The notes: generated by a model from the letters alone, not told the origin. DNA of 27,730 nt from Eggerthellaceae bacterium (GCA_900753095.1 CAADXT010000005.1:1-27730), one strand, 5' to 3'. Shown: positions 1 to 7,029, numbered from the stretch's first letter. Translations and numbers: made by a program.

Positions 1-1
1 G

Positions 2-67
2 AGGATTCTCGACGTTGCCGAGCGGCTCCTCGTGGGGCGCGGCTACGAGCACACCACGATGATCTGA
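2..67 (+). pseudogene. TetR-family regulator, N-terminal-region fragment (truncated, runs off the window start)
   Basis: The frame that opens at base 2 reads RILDVAERLLVGRGYEHTTM, then Ile and a TGA stop. This is the first helix and start of the helix-turn-helix of TetR/AcrR regulators (family pattern: R-I-L-x-A-A-x-x-L-F-x-x-x-G-Y-x-x-T-T). A normal TetR protein continues for about 150 more residues after this point. Here the frame stops at once and no TetR-like continuation is seen in the next 200 bases in any frame. It is therefore a broken gene whose start lies outside the window. The break may mark the left edge of an insertion or deletion in the accessory zone. Confidence 0.6.
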
Positions 68-280
68 AGAGCAATACGCTAAATCGAAAAAGGCAAACCC
101 TGGAGACGTGACTTTCGCCATAACGAGCAAAAATATCGAAGATGTCTGCACACCATTGGTGTAGGAAGGGGAACAGCCGGTTGCAATCAGCCTGAAATAA
201 GGCGACGATTGGGAACCTCTAGCTCGGATTTCCCGCTCGGTTTCTAAGGCGCTTAGAGCCGGCTCATAAGGATGAAAACA
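68..280. other. Non-coding stretch, nothing recognised
   Basis: Between the TetR stub and the first repeat copy there is no open frame with protein-like composition, no clear SD site and no strong terminator. It may be decayed coding sequence. Confidence 0.4.
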
Positions 281-651
281 AAGCCACCCGCGACGATTTT
301 TTCAGTCATCGCTCTTGTGTATCCCTCATGACCTGCGGAAATGCAAGACGTTAAAGCCACTGGCTACGATTCACTTCGCCAAACGGGCGCCAAAGAGGAA
401 AATCAGCCGTTTTATCATCCATTTCGGACGTTTCAGGGCCTCAAAACCAACCCGTTTTTGTCCCCGGGACAAAAATGAAACTGCGAGCTCGTGGTTTCGA
501 AATAGTTTGTGAATTTGTCCCAGGGTTTGTACCAAACGCCTACGCGAGGACACGCGGAGGGATTTGGCGGCAAGGTGGACAAAACCGACAACCAAACTAG
601 ACCCAATTGGAATGGCGCCACGACAAACGAGCGTGAAAGAGTGGGAGTAGA
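281..651 (+). repeat. Dispersed palindrome-rich repeat, copy 1
   Basis: This stretch aligns over its full length, nearly without gaps, with 3068-3437. It starts at an AAGCC(A/G)CC(C/T)GCGACGATT element, repeated at about 353 as AAAGCCACTGGCTACGATTC, and ends at AAAGAGTGGGA. The most conserved part is the core at about 455-540. It holds a 21-nt near-perfect palindrome (455-475, arms TTTTTGTCCC/GGGACAAAAA) followed by TTTGTCCC (514-521) and TTTGTACC (526-533). A reverse-strand open frame (about 100 codons) exists in both copies, but its protein differs more than the DNA does, so coding is unlikely. The outer hairpin that is perfect in copy 2 is degenerate here. The identity of the element is unknown; it could be a MITE/REP-like element or a structured RNA. 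Confidence 0.7.
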
Positions 652-686
652 ACATACGTTCGATATAATGATATAGCACCAGATAG

Positions 687-716
687 CAGGCGCGGCTTCA
701 ACCGAATCCGCGCCTG
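687..716 (+). terminator. Hairpin, possible terminator after repeat copy 1
   Basis: A perfect 9-bp inverted repeat (CAGGCGCGG / CCGCGCCTG) with a 12-nt loop lies just beyond repeat copy 1. The tail TTGCTGTATCT is only moderately T-rich, so terminator function is uncertain. Copy 2 is also followed by hairpins. Confidence 0.35.
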
Positions 717-843
717 TTGCTGTATCTAGGACGGTGCTGGTAATCGGCGCACGTGAGGCTTTTGCTCATGCTCCGTCGGTGAGCGCCACCTGGGGCTCCT
801 AGCCGCAGGAAAGCTGATCGCTCCTCGTGAGCCGCGGGACCAG

Positions 844-1518
844 CTATATCCGTTTGCTGCGGGCCTGCTTGAGCCAGTTCCTCTTAAAGGAGCCGATACC
901 ACCGAAGAACTTGTTGTACGTCTCGCCGTTCTCCTTGGCTTCGTACTTGACCAAGGCGAGTTCGATGGTGCAGAGGTAATCCGCCACTTGTTCGAGGCGA
1001 TAGTCGGTCATCGAGGTTTTGCGGCGGCGGACGACTCCTTTTGAGAGAACCTTGCCCACCGAACGATCGAGCGCTTGCTTGACGATGTCCTGGCCGTTGT
1101 CGTAATAGACCTTCACGTCGTCGAAAGATTGGAAGAAGTCCAAGTGATCAATCATGGAGGAGGAGATATCGCGCCCCATGCGTTCCATTAGCCTTGCCGG
1201 GTCTTCGAACTGGCTGCGGCGGTAGACGAGCGTGGTATAGGAGATGGGAAGCTTGCGGACAAACGAGGAGAAATAAGCGAGCATAGCCTTGCGCTGCTCG
1301 ATGCCAAGAAACTCATAGTCCTTGTGCCCGTTCATGAGGGGCTCGGAGTGGAACGGAATATTGGGGAGGTCGGCCCTGGCGAGTTTGGTCTCATAGCCCG
1401 TAACCGCTTCTGCGATGCTGTCTGCCTGGTCGTGAAAGACAAGCGTGAGCAGATAGTAACGAGCCTTGCCGCCGCGGTCGCCGCTCTCGTCGACGAAGAT
1501 GCTGAGCTCCTTGGCCAA
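844..1518 (-). CDS. DUF3800 domain protein
   Basis: A 224-residue protein with the features of the DUF3800 family, a predicted RNase H-fold group of unknown function common in mobile and defence-rich regions. The N-terminus has the hallmark FVDESGDRGG. It is followed by FHSEPLMNGHKDY (about residues 56-68), YYDNGQ (about 139-144) and QVADYLCTIELALVKYE near the C-terminus; these acidic residues are the usual putative metal ligands. Length is normal and the gene looks intact. The start is a TTG, chosen because AGGAG lies 6 nt upstream and the family N-terminus (MAKELSIFVDESG) begins there. It lies 64 nt downstream of an excisionase-like HTH gene on the same strand, with a terminator-like hairpin between them. 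The substrate is unknown; nuclease activity is only an inference from the fold. Confidence 0.85.
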   Translation of the reverse strand: MAKELSIFVDESGDRGGKARYYLLTLVFHDQADSIAEAVTGYETKLARADLPNIPFHSEPLMNGHKDYEFLGIEQRKAMLAYFSSFVRKLPISYTTLVYRRSQFEDPARLMERMGRDISSSMIDHLDFFQSFDDVKVYYDNGQDIVKQALDRSVGKVLSKGVVRRRKTSMTDYRLEQVADYLCTIELALVKYEAKENGETYNKFFGGIGSFKRNWLKQARSKRI

Positions 1519-1542
1519 TGGGGACTCCTAATGGGATAGATA

Positions 1543-1569
1543 AAAAAATAGCCGGGGGACTCCCCCGGC
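1543..1569 (-). terminator. Rho-independent terminator (or attenuator) between the HTH gene and the DUF3800 gene
   Basis: On the - strand a perfect 8-bp stem (GCCGGGGG / CCCCCGGC, 3-nt loop, 1551-1569) is followed by TATTTTTTTAT. It lies 14 nt past the HTH gene stop and just upstream of the DUF3800 SD site. It should end or attenuate HTH-gene transcripts before DUF3800. Confidence 0.75.
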
Positions 1570-1582
1570 ACTTGGAGGTAGC

Positions 1583-1807
1583 TTAATAAGCCACCGATAA
1601 CCTTATAGCATGCCTTGGCAGTGAATGCAAGGGAGGGGGACGGGTGAAGCTACTGCCAAGCCTGTACGAGTCGATCTCTCCCGACCAGATGAGGTCGTAC
1701 GCCTTGCTGCGGCTCGCCCCCATGTACTCCTGCATCTCAATCACTGTCATCCATTCGTCGCGGTCCCGGTTGCCCTCGGGCGCGGCGCATTCGGCCGTCC
1801 GTGCCAT
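1583..1807 (-). CDS. Small helix-turn-helix (excisionase/HTH_17-like) DNA-binding protein with odd C-terminus
   Basis: About 74 residues. The centre, EWMTVIEMQEYMGASRSKAY followed by DLIWSGEIDSYRLGSS, is the winged-helix pattern of excisionase/MerR-like HTH_17 proteins (tVxEaaeyLgvSrstvYrLirsGeLpayriG). The start at 1807 is supported by a strong SD (GGAGG, 4 nt before ATG); a longer upstream reading is Arg/Pro-rich and unlike the family. After LGSS a normal family member continues with a short Arg-rich wing and a last helix. Here it ends in a Pro/His-rich tail (about 20 residues) without such a helix, so the 3' end may be replaced or frameshifted. No integrase is nearby. It could regulate DUF3800 or be left over from a mobile element. 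Confidence 0.65.
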   Translation of the reverse strand: MARTAECAAPEGNRDRDEWMTVIEMQEYMGASRSKAYDLIWSGEIDSYRLGSSFTRPPPLHSLPRHAIRLSVAY

Positions 1808-2007
1808 GGTTTCCTCCAATCTTCCCGTGCGGCACCGCGCAGGTACGCCGCGCGGCGCAGTGTCCCTTTTTGTCTGCGCGACGATTGAACCGCCTGATGG
1901 CGCTTGACGCGCACGACGGGAGCGGAGACGGGTCGAGGTGGGTCGAGCTGGTCGGGACTCCACGAAACGGCCATGATCCGCGCTGCTTAGCTGTCAGCTA
2001 ACTCCCT

Positions 2008-2036
2008 GAAAAGTAAAAGGCGCCATGCGGGCGCCT
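2008..2036 (-). terminator. Terminator-like hairpin downstream of the helicase remnant
   Basis: On the - strand the perfect 7-bp stem AGGCGCC/GGCGCCT (5-nt loop, 2018-2036) is followed by TTTACTTTTC. It lies about 270 nt past the helicase remnant, in the right orientation to have ended its transcript. Confidence 0.5.
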
Positions 2037-2303
2037 GCCTAGTAGCTGGAGTTGTTCGGTTGTGGTCGGAATGCTCGTCTTCCGCGGTGCTGTCGTCCGG
2101 GGTCCGGCATCTGTCGTTCGCCTCTTCTGTCGTGTTTGATGTTGCGTGTTCTGCGAGCGACCTTGCACAGGTTTTCAGCCCGTTGCCCCAGGTGCACCCG
2201 GGTAAATGGTACCCATCCGTTGGGACACGGCCTGGCTAGGAAGATGATTATGCTGCGAGGGGATGGACGAGCGGCGCGGTTTGAGCGCCAGCCAAGGGCG
2301 TCA
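2037..2303. other. Intergenic stretch without recognised gene
   Basis: No protein-like frame or RNA was recognised. The only structure seen is a 6-bp inverted repeat (TATGGC/GCCATA, 2305-2323) at the end of the helicase remnant. Confidence 0.4.
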
Positions 2304-2858
2304 TTATGGCCTGACTAGCCATAAATTGTGACGAGCTCGCGTTACCGCAACATACATCTTTGCTCTTGCGCTGGGCCTAAGATCCGTCTCTCTATTATCG
2401 AGCCACATGGACATGGGTTTGGTCAGCCAAACTGCAACATTGTCGAATTCGGAGCCCTTCGAAGCACCCATTGTCATTGTCGAGCAATTGCTATAGGGCA
2501 ATGATTTCGCTTGCCAGGTCAAGTGCATCGCCTCAAGGAAGTCTATCGGTGGCTTAGCGCGCTCTCCCTTTAACAGGGTGTGGAGATGGGCTTCCTCGTC
2601 GGGTGCAGCGCAGGCCAGTGCTGGCAGGTCGGGAAACAAGGCGTTGGCAAGTGCGACAACGTCTGGTCTGCAGCGGTGACAAACGGAAAGGCTATTGGTG
2701 TCAATCTCACATAACTGGCGACGTCGGGCATAATCGAAGAACGTCTCTTCTGTATACGGCCCCTCTTTTGAAGTGGTGTAAGTCCTTTGCCTCGGGTCGC
2801 CGACGACTATGACGGATGCAGGGGTGAAGGCGACTGCCGCATAAAGATAAACATCAAC
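2304..2858 (-). pseudogene. UvrD-type (GajB-like) superfamily 1 helicase, C-terminal remnant
   Basis: An open - strand frame of 184 codons, without a usable start, carries the C-terminal helicase motifs in order: VIVVGDPRQRTY (motif III), SLSVCHRCRPDVVALANALF (motif IV), GASKGSEFDNVAV (motif V region) and YVAVTRARHNLWLV (motif VI). The 'TKPMSMWL' segment before motif VI resembles UvrD-like helicases that pair with OLD-family nucleases, as in the Gabija defence system (GajB). This is a family resemblance recalled, not a search result. A TAA (2859-2861) cuts the frame at its 5' side. The Walker A and motif Ia-II half (about 250 residues) is absent upstream, so the gene is dead. No OLD/GajA partner is present. 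Confidence 0.75.
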
Positions 2859-2993
2859 TTAACTGCCCTGCTTGCGGGCATGGAAAGGGGCGTTGAAAGG
2901 TTTTTGAGCGAGTATCCTGAACTCGATAAGGAAAAAGGGAAATGGGAGTACCTGACTTGGGGAATCGTTGATTTTCGAGCCCCGATCCACTGA
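2859..2993 (+). pseudogene. Unidentified C-terminal protein fragment
   Basis: The + strand frame from 2859 has protein-like composition: TALLAGMERGVERFLSEYPE, then a charged stretch ending KWEYLTWGIVDFRAPIH before TGA. An ATG at 2880 has no SD site. It begins exactly where the helicase remnant on the other strand ends, which suggests a recombination joint between two gene pieces. I do not recognise the family. Confidence 0.3.
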
Positions 2994-3067
2994 GGGCTCC
3001 TCTGTTCATGAAGTGAAGCGAGCAGCCTTATCGAGCAGTGCCGAAGTGTGATTAGAGGCATGCGCGA

Positions 3068-3437
3068 AGCCGCCTGCGACGATTCTTTCAGTCATCGCTC
3101 TGGCACATCCCATCTAACCTGCGGGAATACATGACGATAAAGCCGCTGGCTACGATTCACTTCGCTAAAGAGGCGTCAAAGAGGAAGGTCGGCCGTTTTG
3201 GCATCCATTTCGGGCGGGTTTGAGCCTCAAAACCCGCCCATTTTTGTCCCCGGGACAAAAATGAAACTGCGGGCTCGCGGTTTCGAAATAGTTCGCGGTT
3301 TTGTCCCGGGATTTGTCCCAAACGCCTACGTGAAATCACGCGGCAGGATTCGGCGGTATGACGGTCAAAATCGTCGACCCAACTGGAGTTAACTGGAATG
3401 GCGCGACGACAAACGAGCGTTAAAGAGTGGGAATAAG
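3068..3437 (+). repeat. Dispersed palindrome-rich repeat, copy 2
   Basis: Second copy of the 281-651 element in the same orientation, equal in length within a base or so. The structures are better kept here. A perfect 10-bp hairpin GGGCGGGTTT/AAACCCGCCC lies at 3212-3239. A 23-nt palindrome at 3240-3262 has 11-bp arms ending in TTTTTGTCCC/GGGACAAAAA. TTTTGTCCC (3299-3307) and TTTGTCCC (3312-3319) follow. AAGCCGCCTGCGACGATTC and AAAGCCGCTGGCTACGATTC occur at 3067 and 3139, and a further partial match (AAAGCCGCCAGCGACGG) lies at about 3512. The copies flank a 2.4-kb segment containing DUF3800, the HTH gene and the helicase remnant. Confidence 0.7.
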
Positions 3438-3482
3438 CCGATAAGGCTTTGAACCGCACTTTTGAGTGCTGCACTATGCCGC

Positions 3483-3507
3483 TGAGTTTCGTTTCGTACG
3501 AAACTCA
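3483..3507. repeat. Inverted repeat (hairpin) after repeat copy 2
   Basis: A perfect 10-bp inverted repeat, TGAGTTTCGT / ACGAAACTCA, with a 5-nt loop. It has no T tract and lies about 45 bp past the end of repeat copy 2. Confidence 0.5.
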
Positions 3508-3550
3508 TGACAAAGCCGCCAGCGACGGCGATGAGTAAATACGATGATTT

Positions 3551-3587
3551 AGCCTCCGTTCCCGCGTTGGGACGGGGGCTTTTTCTT
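3551..3587 (+). terminator. Rho-independent terminator, + strand
   Basis: AGCCTCCGTTCCC and GGGACGGGGGCT form an imperfect stem followed by TTTTTCTTT. No + strand gene precedes it within about 550 bp other than repeat copy 2, so it may end a transcript that crosses that repeat. Confidence 0.55.
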
Positions 3588-3728
3588 TGCCGTTTTACTC
3601 CCTTTCACCTGCGATTTCGCCATTTGCTCCCTACGATTCAAGACGAGCAACTACCACCACGAGCAAGTAGGCCTTCCCCAAAACCGCTGAAATTGCAGAT
3701 AAGGAACCTTTAGCACGCGTTAGGAAAG

Positions 3729-3857
3729 ATGGAGCTCCCAAGCGTGCCGAACGAGCTGGCGAGGCTGCTCGCGGAAGAGAAGGAAGGGGCGGCGCTAAAG
3801 GTCGCGCTGGGCTTTTTCGTCTGGCTGTTCCGCGCCGTGTTCAAGTGGGTGATGTGA
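3729..3857 (+). CDS. Possible small membrane protein (42 aa)
   Basis: A short frame with start ATG at 3729 and AGGAAAG just upstream. It encodes MELPSVPNELARLLAEEKEG followed by AALKVALGFFVWLFRAVFKWVM. The first half is acidic and the second is one hydrophobic, aromatic-rich helix with basic residues, as in single-span small membrane proteins. It converges with the long TerB-like gene; the two stops are about 20 nt apart. No family was recognised. It could also be a chance frame or the end of a lost gene. Confidence 0.4.
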   Translation: MELPSVPNELARLLAEEKEGAALKVALGFFVWLFRAVFKWVM

Positions 3858-3875
3858 GAACGAAGATGCCTTGGT

Positions 3876-5813
3876 CTAGAGTAGCCCCTTGGCTCGTTCA
3901 TCGTAGATCCTGTCAAGCTCCGATTGCACGTATTCCTCTTTGAGCTTGGCGACGAAGCGAGCATCCGAGAACAGTCGGTAGACGAGCACCGCCGCGCCTC
4001 CTAGGTCGAGGCACTTGGGGTTCTTCGTGATCGACGCCTGCACGACGCTGCTCGAGGTCGCGATGGTGTCGGAGATGAGGATGATCTTCTTGGTGCGCGC
4101 CTGGTACATCTCGGTGCAGTAGTCCGACCCGTCGTCCTTGAATATCAGCGAGCAGCCGTGGAGCGCCGCTATCAGCCAATTGATGAGCACCGTCATGCCC
4201 GCCTGCATGCCAACTTTCAATATGTCGCCGGTGCTGACGTATTTGGTAAGGGCCTCGGTGTGCGCCTTGTCGAGGACGAGGTTGGCGAACGGGATCTGTA
4301 TCCCGCACGGCGTGTAGAGGTCGGTGCCGATGTGGACCAGCTGCTTGATCAGGGCCGCCGCGGCGGCATCCGGCTCGCTCACGACGCGCCTTCCCGCCGC
4401 AACCAGTATCTCCACGGTCCCGGTGGGCGCCCCGATCAGCGGGTTCTTCCCGAATGCGTCGTAGGAGACCGAGTAGGTCGCGGGGATCCGCGCGCCGATC
4501 CCGAAGACGTTGGCGTCCCTAACGCAGGTGATGCTGTTGGTCATGATGTTCGAGGTTCCGAACACGAGGCCGAGCACCGGGTCGTGGCCGAGGGTCGCGA
4601 ACCGGTGGTTCGCGCCCTTGAATATCTTGAGGTTCTCAGCCTCGTAGCGCGTCGCATCGTATGGCACGCCTCGCGAGGAGAGGATGTGGCTCTTGGAGGC
4701 GAACAGGCGGCCCGATTCCGCCGGCGCCCCGTCGTCGAAGCCGGAGAAAACGCGGTCCTGGAAGCTATGCAGGGCCTCTTCCTTGGCGTTGCCCGCTCCC
4801 GCCCGCTCGACCTCCGTCAGGGAGTTGATGACGAGCACGCGGGCGACCTGAAGCATGGTCGCGGCGACGACAAAGGCCGCGTCGGCGTCCTGCAGCCTCG
4901 TCCGCTCCTTGAACTCACGGTCGATGCGCTCGAGGTTCTCGCCGTACTCGCGGACGGATCTCTCGACTGCTTGTTCAGCCCAGCTCTCGTCAACCGCCAC
5001 GCATGCCGCCCTCGCCGCCATGTAGTCAGCGAAGAGCCTGCAGGCATGCTCCTCTTCCTCTGTCACCTGACCGTCCGCCGCTGCGGCGACCTGCAGCTGC
5101 TCGGCTATGGAGCCCAACGACACGATGCTCACGTTGTCCAGGCAGTCCTTGACCCGGTCGAAGGACAGTTCCTCGTCTTCCGCGATTGCCTGCACCTTCG
5201 TCTTCACGTCGTCAGGGAGGCCGCCGTCCAGCTTGAGGTAGTCGAGGCCGTCCTCGAGCCACTCCTGCTCCTCTTGGGAGAAATCGCCGTCGCAGCGCAT
5301 CAGGAAGCAGAGCGTTGCCACGTAGGCGTAGATGAAGTTGTGCCGTTTCTCGCCCGCAAGGTAGGCACCCTGCTTGATGCCGTCACGGAAGCCCTTGATG
5401 CGCGCCTTGCGGAGGCGAGCGGAGAACGAGTTCTCCTTGATGGCGTTGATGCCGCCTTCGACGGTCGACGCCGCGCCGGACGCGAGGGACGATGCTCCCT
5501 GGGCCAAGCCCATGGCGGCGCCGACGGCGATTCCGCCCACCGCGTTCGCAGCCCCTGCGATCGCTTTGCCCGCATCGGACGACGCGATCTGCTCGCCGGC
5601 GTTCGACACGCCTTCCGCAGCCGAGCACATGGCGCTTCCGACGGCTTCGGATGCCGAGGTGGCCGTATCGACGATGGCGTTCCCTGCACCCTCGGCCCCA
5701 TTCGCGACGCCTTTGGCGACGGACTCGACAGTTGCCGATGCGCCCTTCGCCACCTCTCCTGCAGCGTGGGCAGCTTGGGACAGAGCTTCCCCGAGACCGA
5801 ATCTTAATACCAC
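3876..5813 (-). CDS. Large uncharacterised protein: Ala/Gly-rich amphipathic N-terminus, TerB-like domain, unknown C-terminal domain
   Basis: 645 residues from a GTG start at 5813, chosen because AGGAGG lies 6 nt upstream; an ATG reading further up adds an Arg-rich leader and loses the SD. Residues ~10-125 are Ala/Gly/Ser-rich with repeated short blocks (AAHAAGEVAKGASATVESVA-type), resembling LEA-like amphipathic helices or glycine-zipper membrane segments. Residues ~155-275 look TerB/DjlA-like, with two acidic motifs, RCDGDFSQEEQEWL and AAADGQVTEEEEHAC. A linker with coiled-coil character follows (ENLERIDREFKERTRL). The C-terminal ~280 residues contain LGHDPVLGLVFGTSNIMT and several hydrophobic stretches (MTVLINWLIAALHG) and belong to no family I can name. 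The gene stands alone, with no ter genes nearby. TerB domains occur in stress and phage-defence proteins. A membrane-associated role is an inference only. Confidence 0.75.
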   Translation of the reverse strand: MVLRFGLGEALSQAAHAAGEVAKGASATVESVAKGVANGAEGAGNAIVDTATSASEAVGSAMCSAAEGVSNAGEQIASSDAGKAIAGAANAVGGIAVGAAMGLAQGASSLASGAASTVEGGINAIKENSFSARLRKARIKGFRDGIKQGAYLAGEKRHNFIYAYVATLCFLMRCDGDFSQEEQEWLEDGLDYLKLDGGLPDDVKTKVQAIAEDEELSFDRVKDCLDNVSIVSLGSIAEQLQVAAAADGQVTEEEEHACRLFADYMAARAACVAVDESWAEQAVERSVREYGENLERIDREFKERTRLQDADAAFVVAATMLQVARVLVINSLTEVERAGAGNAKEEALHSFQDRVFSGFDDGAPAESGRLFASKSHILSSRGVPYDATRYEAENLKIFKGANHRFATLGHDPVLGLVFGTSNIMTNSITCVRDANVFGIGARIPATYSVSYDAFGKNPLIGAPTGTVEILVAAGRRVVSEPDAAAAALIKQLVHIGTDLYTPCGIQIPFANLVLDKAHTEALTKYVSTGDILKVGMQAGMTVLINWLIAALHGCSLIFKDDGSDYCTEMYQARTKKIILISDTIATSSSVVQASITKNPKCLDLGGAAVLVYRLFSDARFVAKLKEEYVQSELDRIYDERAKGLL

Positions 5814-6115
5814 TCTGCGCCTCCTAACGTAAGTGAATCTTGCGCAGGACACCCTTGCGCAACTGAATTAACTCAGCGCACACGACGTATTCCTCATGCA
5901 GTTAATCATCCCACTATGTACAAGCCTCTTGTCCGATTTATCGAGAATTTATCGGGAGAAAGGGTTTGATCGTCCTGTTCAGACAATATTTCAGCTTTCA
6001 GCGATCAACCCCGATTGCCATCGCCGGCTTAGCAACAAAAGAACGCCAACCCACAGCAACATGAAATCATTCCCGCGCTAAACTGTTAGCGTTAGCTAAC
6101 TTATGGAGGCGTGCT
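5814..6115. promoter_or_regulatory. Divergent intergenic region with candidate operators
   Basis: About 300 bp separate the - strand TerB-like gene from the + strand hydrolase gene. Near the first gene, CTTGCGCA occurs twice in direct orientation 15 bp apart (5840 and 5855); the second is part of the palindrome TTGCGCAA. Near the hydrolase, GTTAGC occurs twice in tandem and then forms the perfect palindrome GTTAGCTAAC (6091-6100), 4 nt before its SD. No confident -35/-10 pair was found. Confidence 0.4.
6085..6100 (+). promoter_or_regulatory. Candidate operator upstream of the hydrolase gene
   Basis: GTTAGCGTTAGCTAAC combines a tandem 6-mer with a perfect 10-bp palindrome (GTTAGCTAAC) directly upstream of the SD GGAGG (6105-6109). 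The position fits a repressor site, for example for a TetR-type dimer. The regulator is not in the window. Confidence 0.4.
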
Positions 6116-6886
6116 GTGCGATTTACGACTATCGGGAACCCGGAAAACCCCGCAATCTTATTCTTCCATGCCATGGGTGTCGTGGGTGAAAGCAGCGAAC
6201 GCGTGGCAAGTCACTTGGCAGATCGGTACTTTTGCATCATGCCGACATCGACGGTTTACTGCGAAAAGCAGCACTATATAAGCCGTGGGGATGAAATACG
6301 CCAAATCGAGGAATGGCTTCGCAAGCACGGGGTTGACCGCCTTTCGCTCCTCGTTGCCTCGTCCATCGGCGCCGATTTGGGCATGTCGTTTCTCGTGCGC
6401 AACACCATGCCGGTTGAGCATGCCTTTTTTGATGGCGGCCAGTTTGCGCAGATAAGCGCAGGAACAAGGACCCTTATGGCGCCGTTGCTGCACCTGGCCA
6501 TAAAGAGCCTCTATTGGACCCATGGCGGGACGCTCAAACATATCATGTGGTGCGACGATGAGGCCATTCGTCCGTACTTCATCGAGGCAGGCCGCACGCT
6601 CACGTTGGCAAACATGCGGCGACAAATGGCCGACAGCCTCGTAGACATGCCGTTTCCTGCACTGCCGGAGAACGTTCAGACCCACACATACTGGGAATTC
6701 GGGTCGGCGGAAGACCATTTCAAGTATCGCGATGCCGTTATGAAAGCTTGGCCCAAAGGGAACTTTCCAGTCTTCGAGGGCCATAACCACATGCAATATC
6801 AGATCAAAAACCCACAGGGCTTCGCCGTCATGCTCTCGCACGTGGTTGAAACCGGCGAACTGCCGGATCTGCCATTTTGCCACTAG
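6116..6886 (+). CDS. Alpha/beta hydrolase family protein
   Basis: 256 residues with a GTG start and GGAGG 6 nt upstream. The N-terminus (RFTTIGNPENPAILFFHAMG) is the first beta strands plus an HAMG segment in the usual HG oxyanion position. LLVASSIGADLGMSFL is the nucleophile elbow, with Ala in place of the first Gly of G-x-S-x-G. FEGHNHMQYQ near the C-terminus supplies the likely catalytic His. The acid is probably in GSAEDHFKYRD. There is no signal peptide, so it is cytoplasmic. It is similar to small carboxylesterase/peptidase-like hydrolases; the substrate cannot be told. A transporter gene follows 143 nt downstream on the same strand, which may share its transcript. Confidence 0.8.
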   Translation: MRFTTIGNPENPAILFFHAMGVVGESSERVASHLADRYFCIMPTSTVYCEKQHYISRGDEIRQIEEWLRKHGVDRLSLLVASSIGADLGMSFLVRNTMPVEHAFFDGGQFAQISAGTRTLMAPLLHLAIKSLYWTHGGTLKHIMWCDDEAIRPYFIEAGRTLTLANMRRQMADSLVDMPFPALPENVQTHTYWEFGSAEDHFKYRDAVMKAWPKGNFPVFEGHNHMQYQIKNPQGFAVMLSHVVETGELPDLPFCH

Positions 6887-7029
6887 CCAACGCAAACGAG
6901 AAAACGCTTCACCCGCAAGAAAGAGCGCAACACGGCGAAAGAAGGATTCGCTGATTGCGCAAGCAAAGCTGCCTGCGGCATCCAGCCCCTTCACCATGCC
7001 GTCATTTCCCAAGAGTATAATCGCGATCC

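Noticed and set aside
371..679. Reverse-strand ~100-codon frames inside both repeat copies (also 3157-3474) as a small protein family
   Set aside because: The two proteins share fewer residues than the DNA shares bases, they cross palindromes, and no SD precedes them; the repeat explains the similarity better.
281..3530. Short AAGCC...ACGATTC units as a CRISPR array
   Set aside because: The spacing is irregular (72 bp, then kilobases), copies are degenerate, and there are no cas genes.
4158..5807. A 549-codon + strand frame opposite the TerB-like gene
   Set aside because: Shadow frame produced by the high GC of the real - strand gene, which has AGGAGG and domain-like structure.
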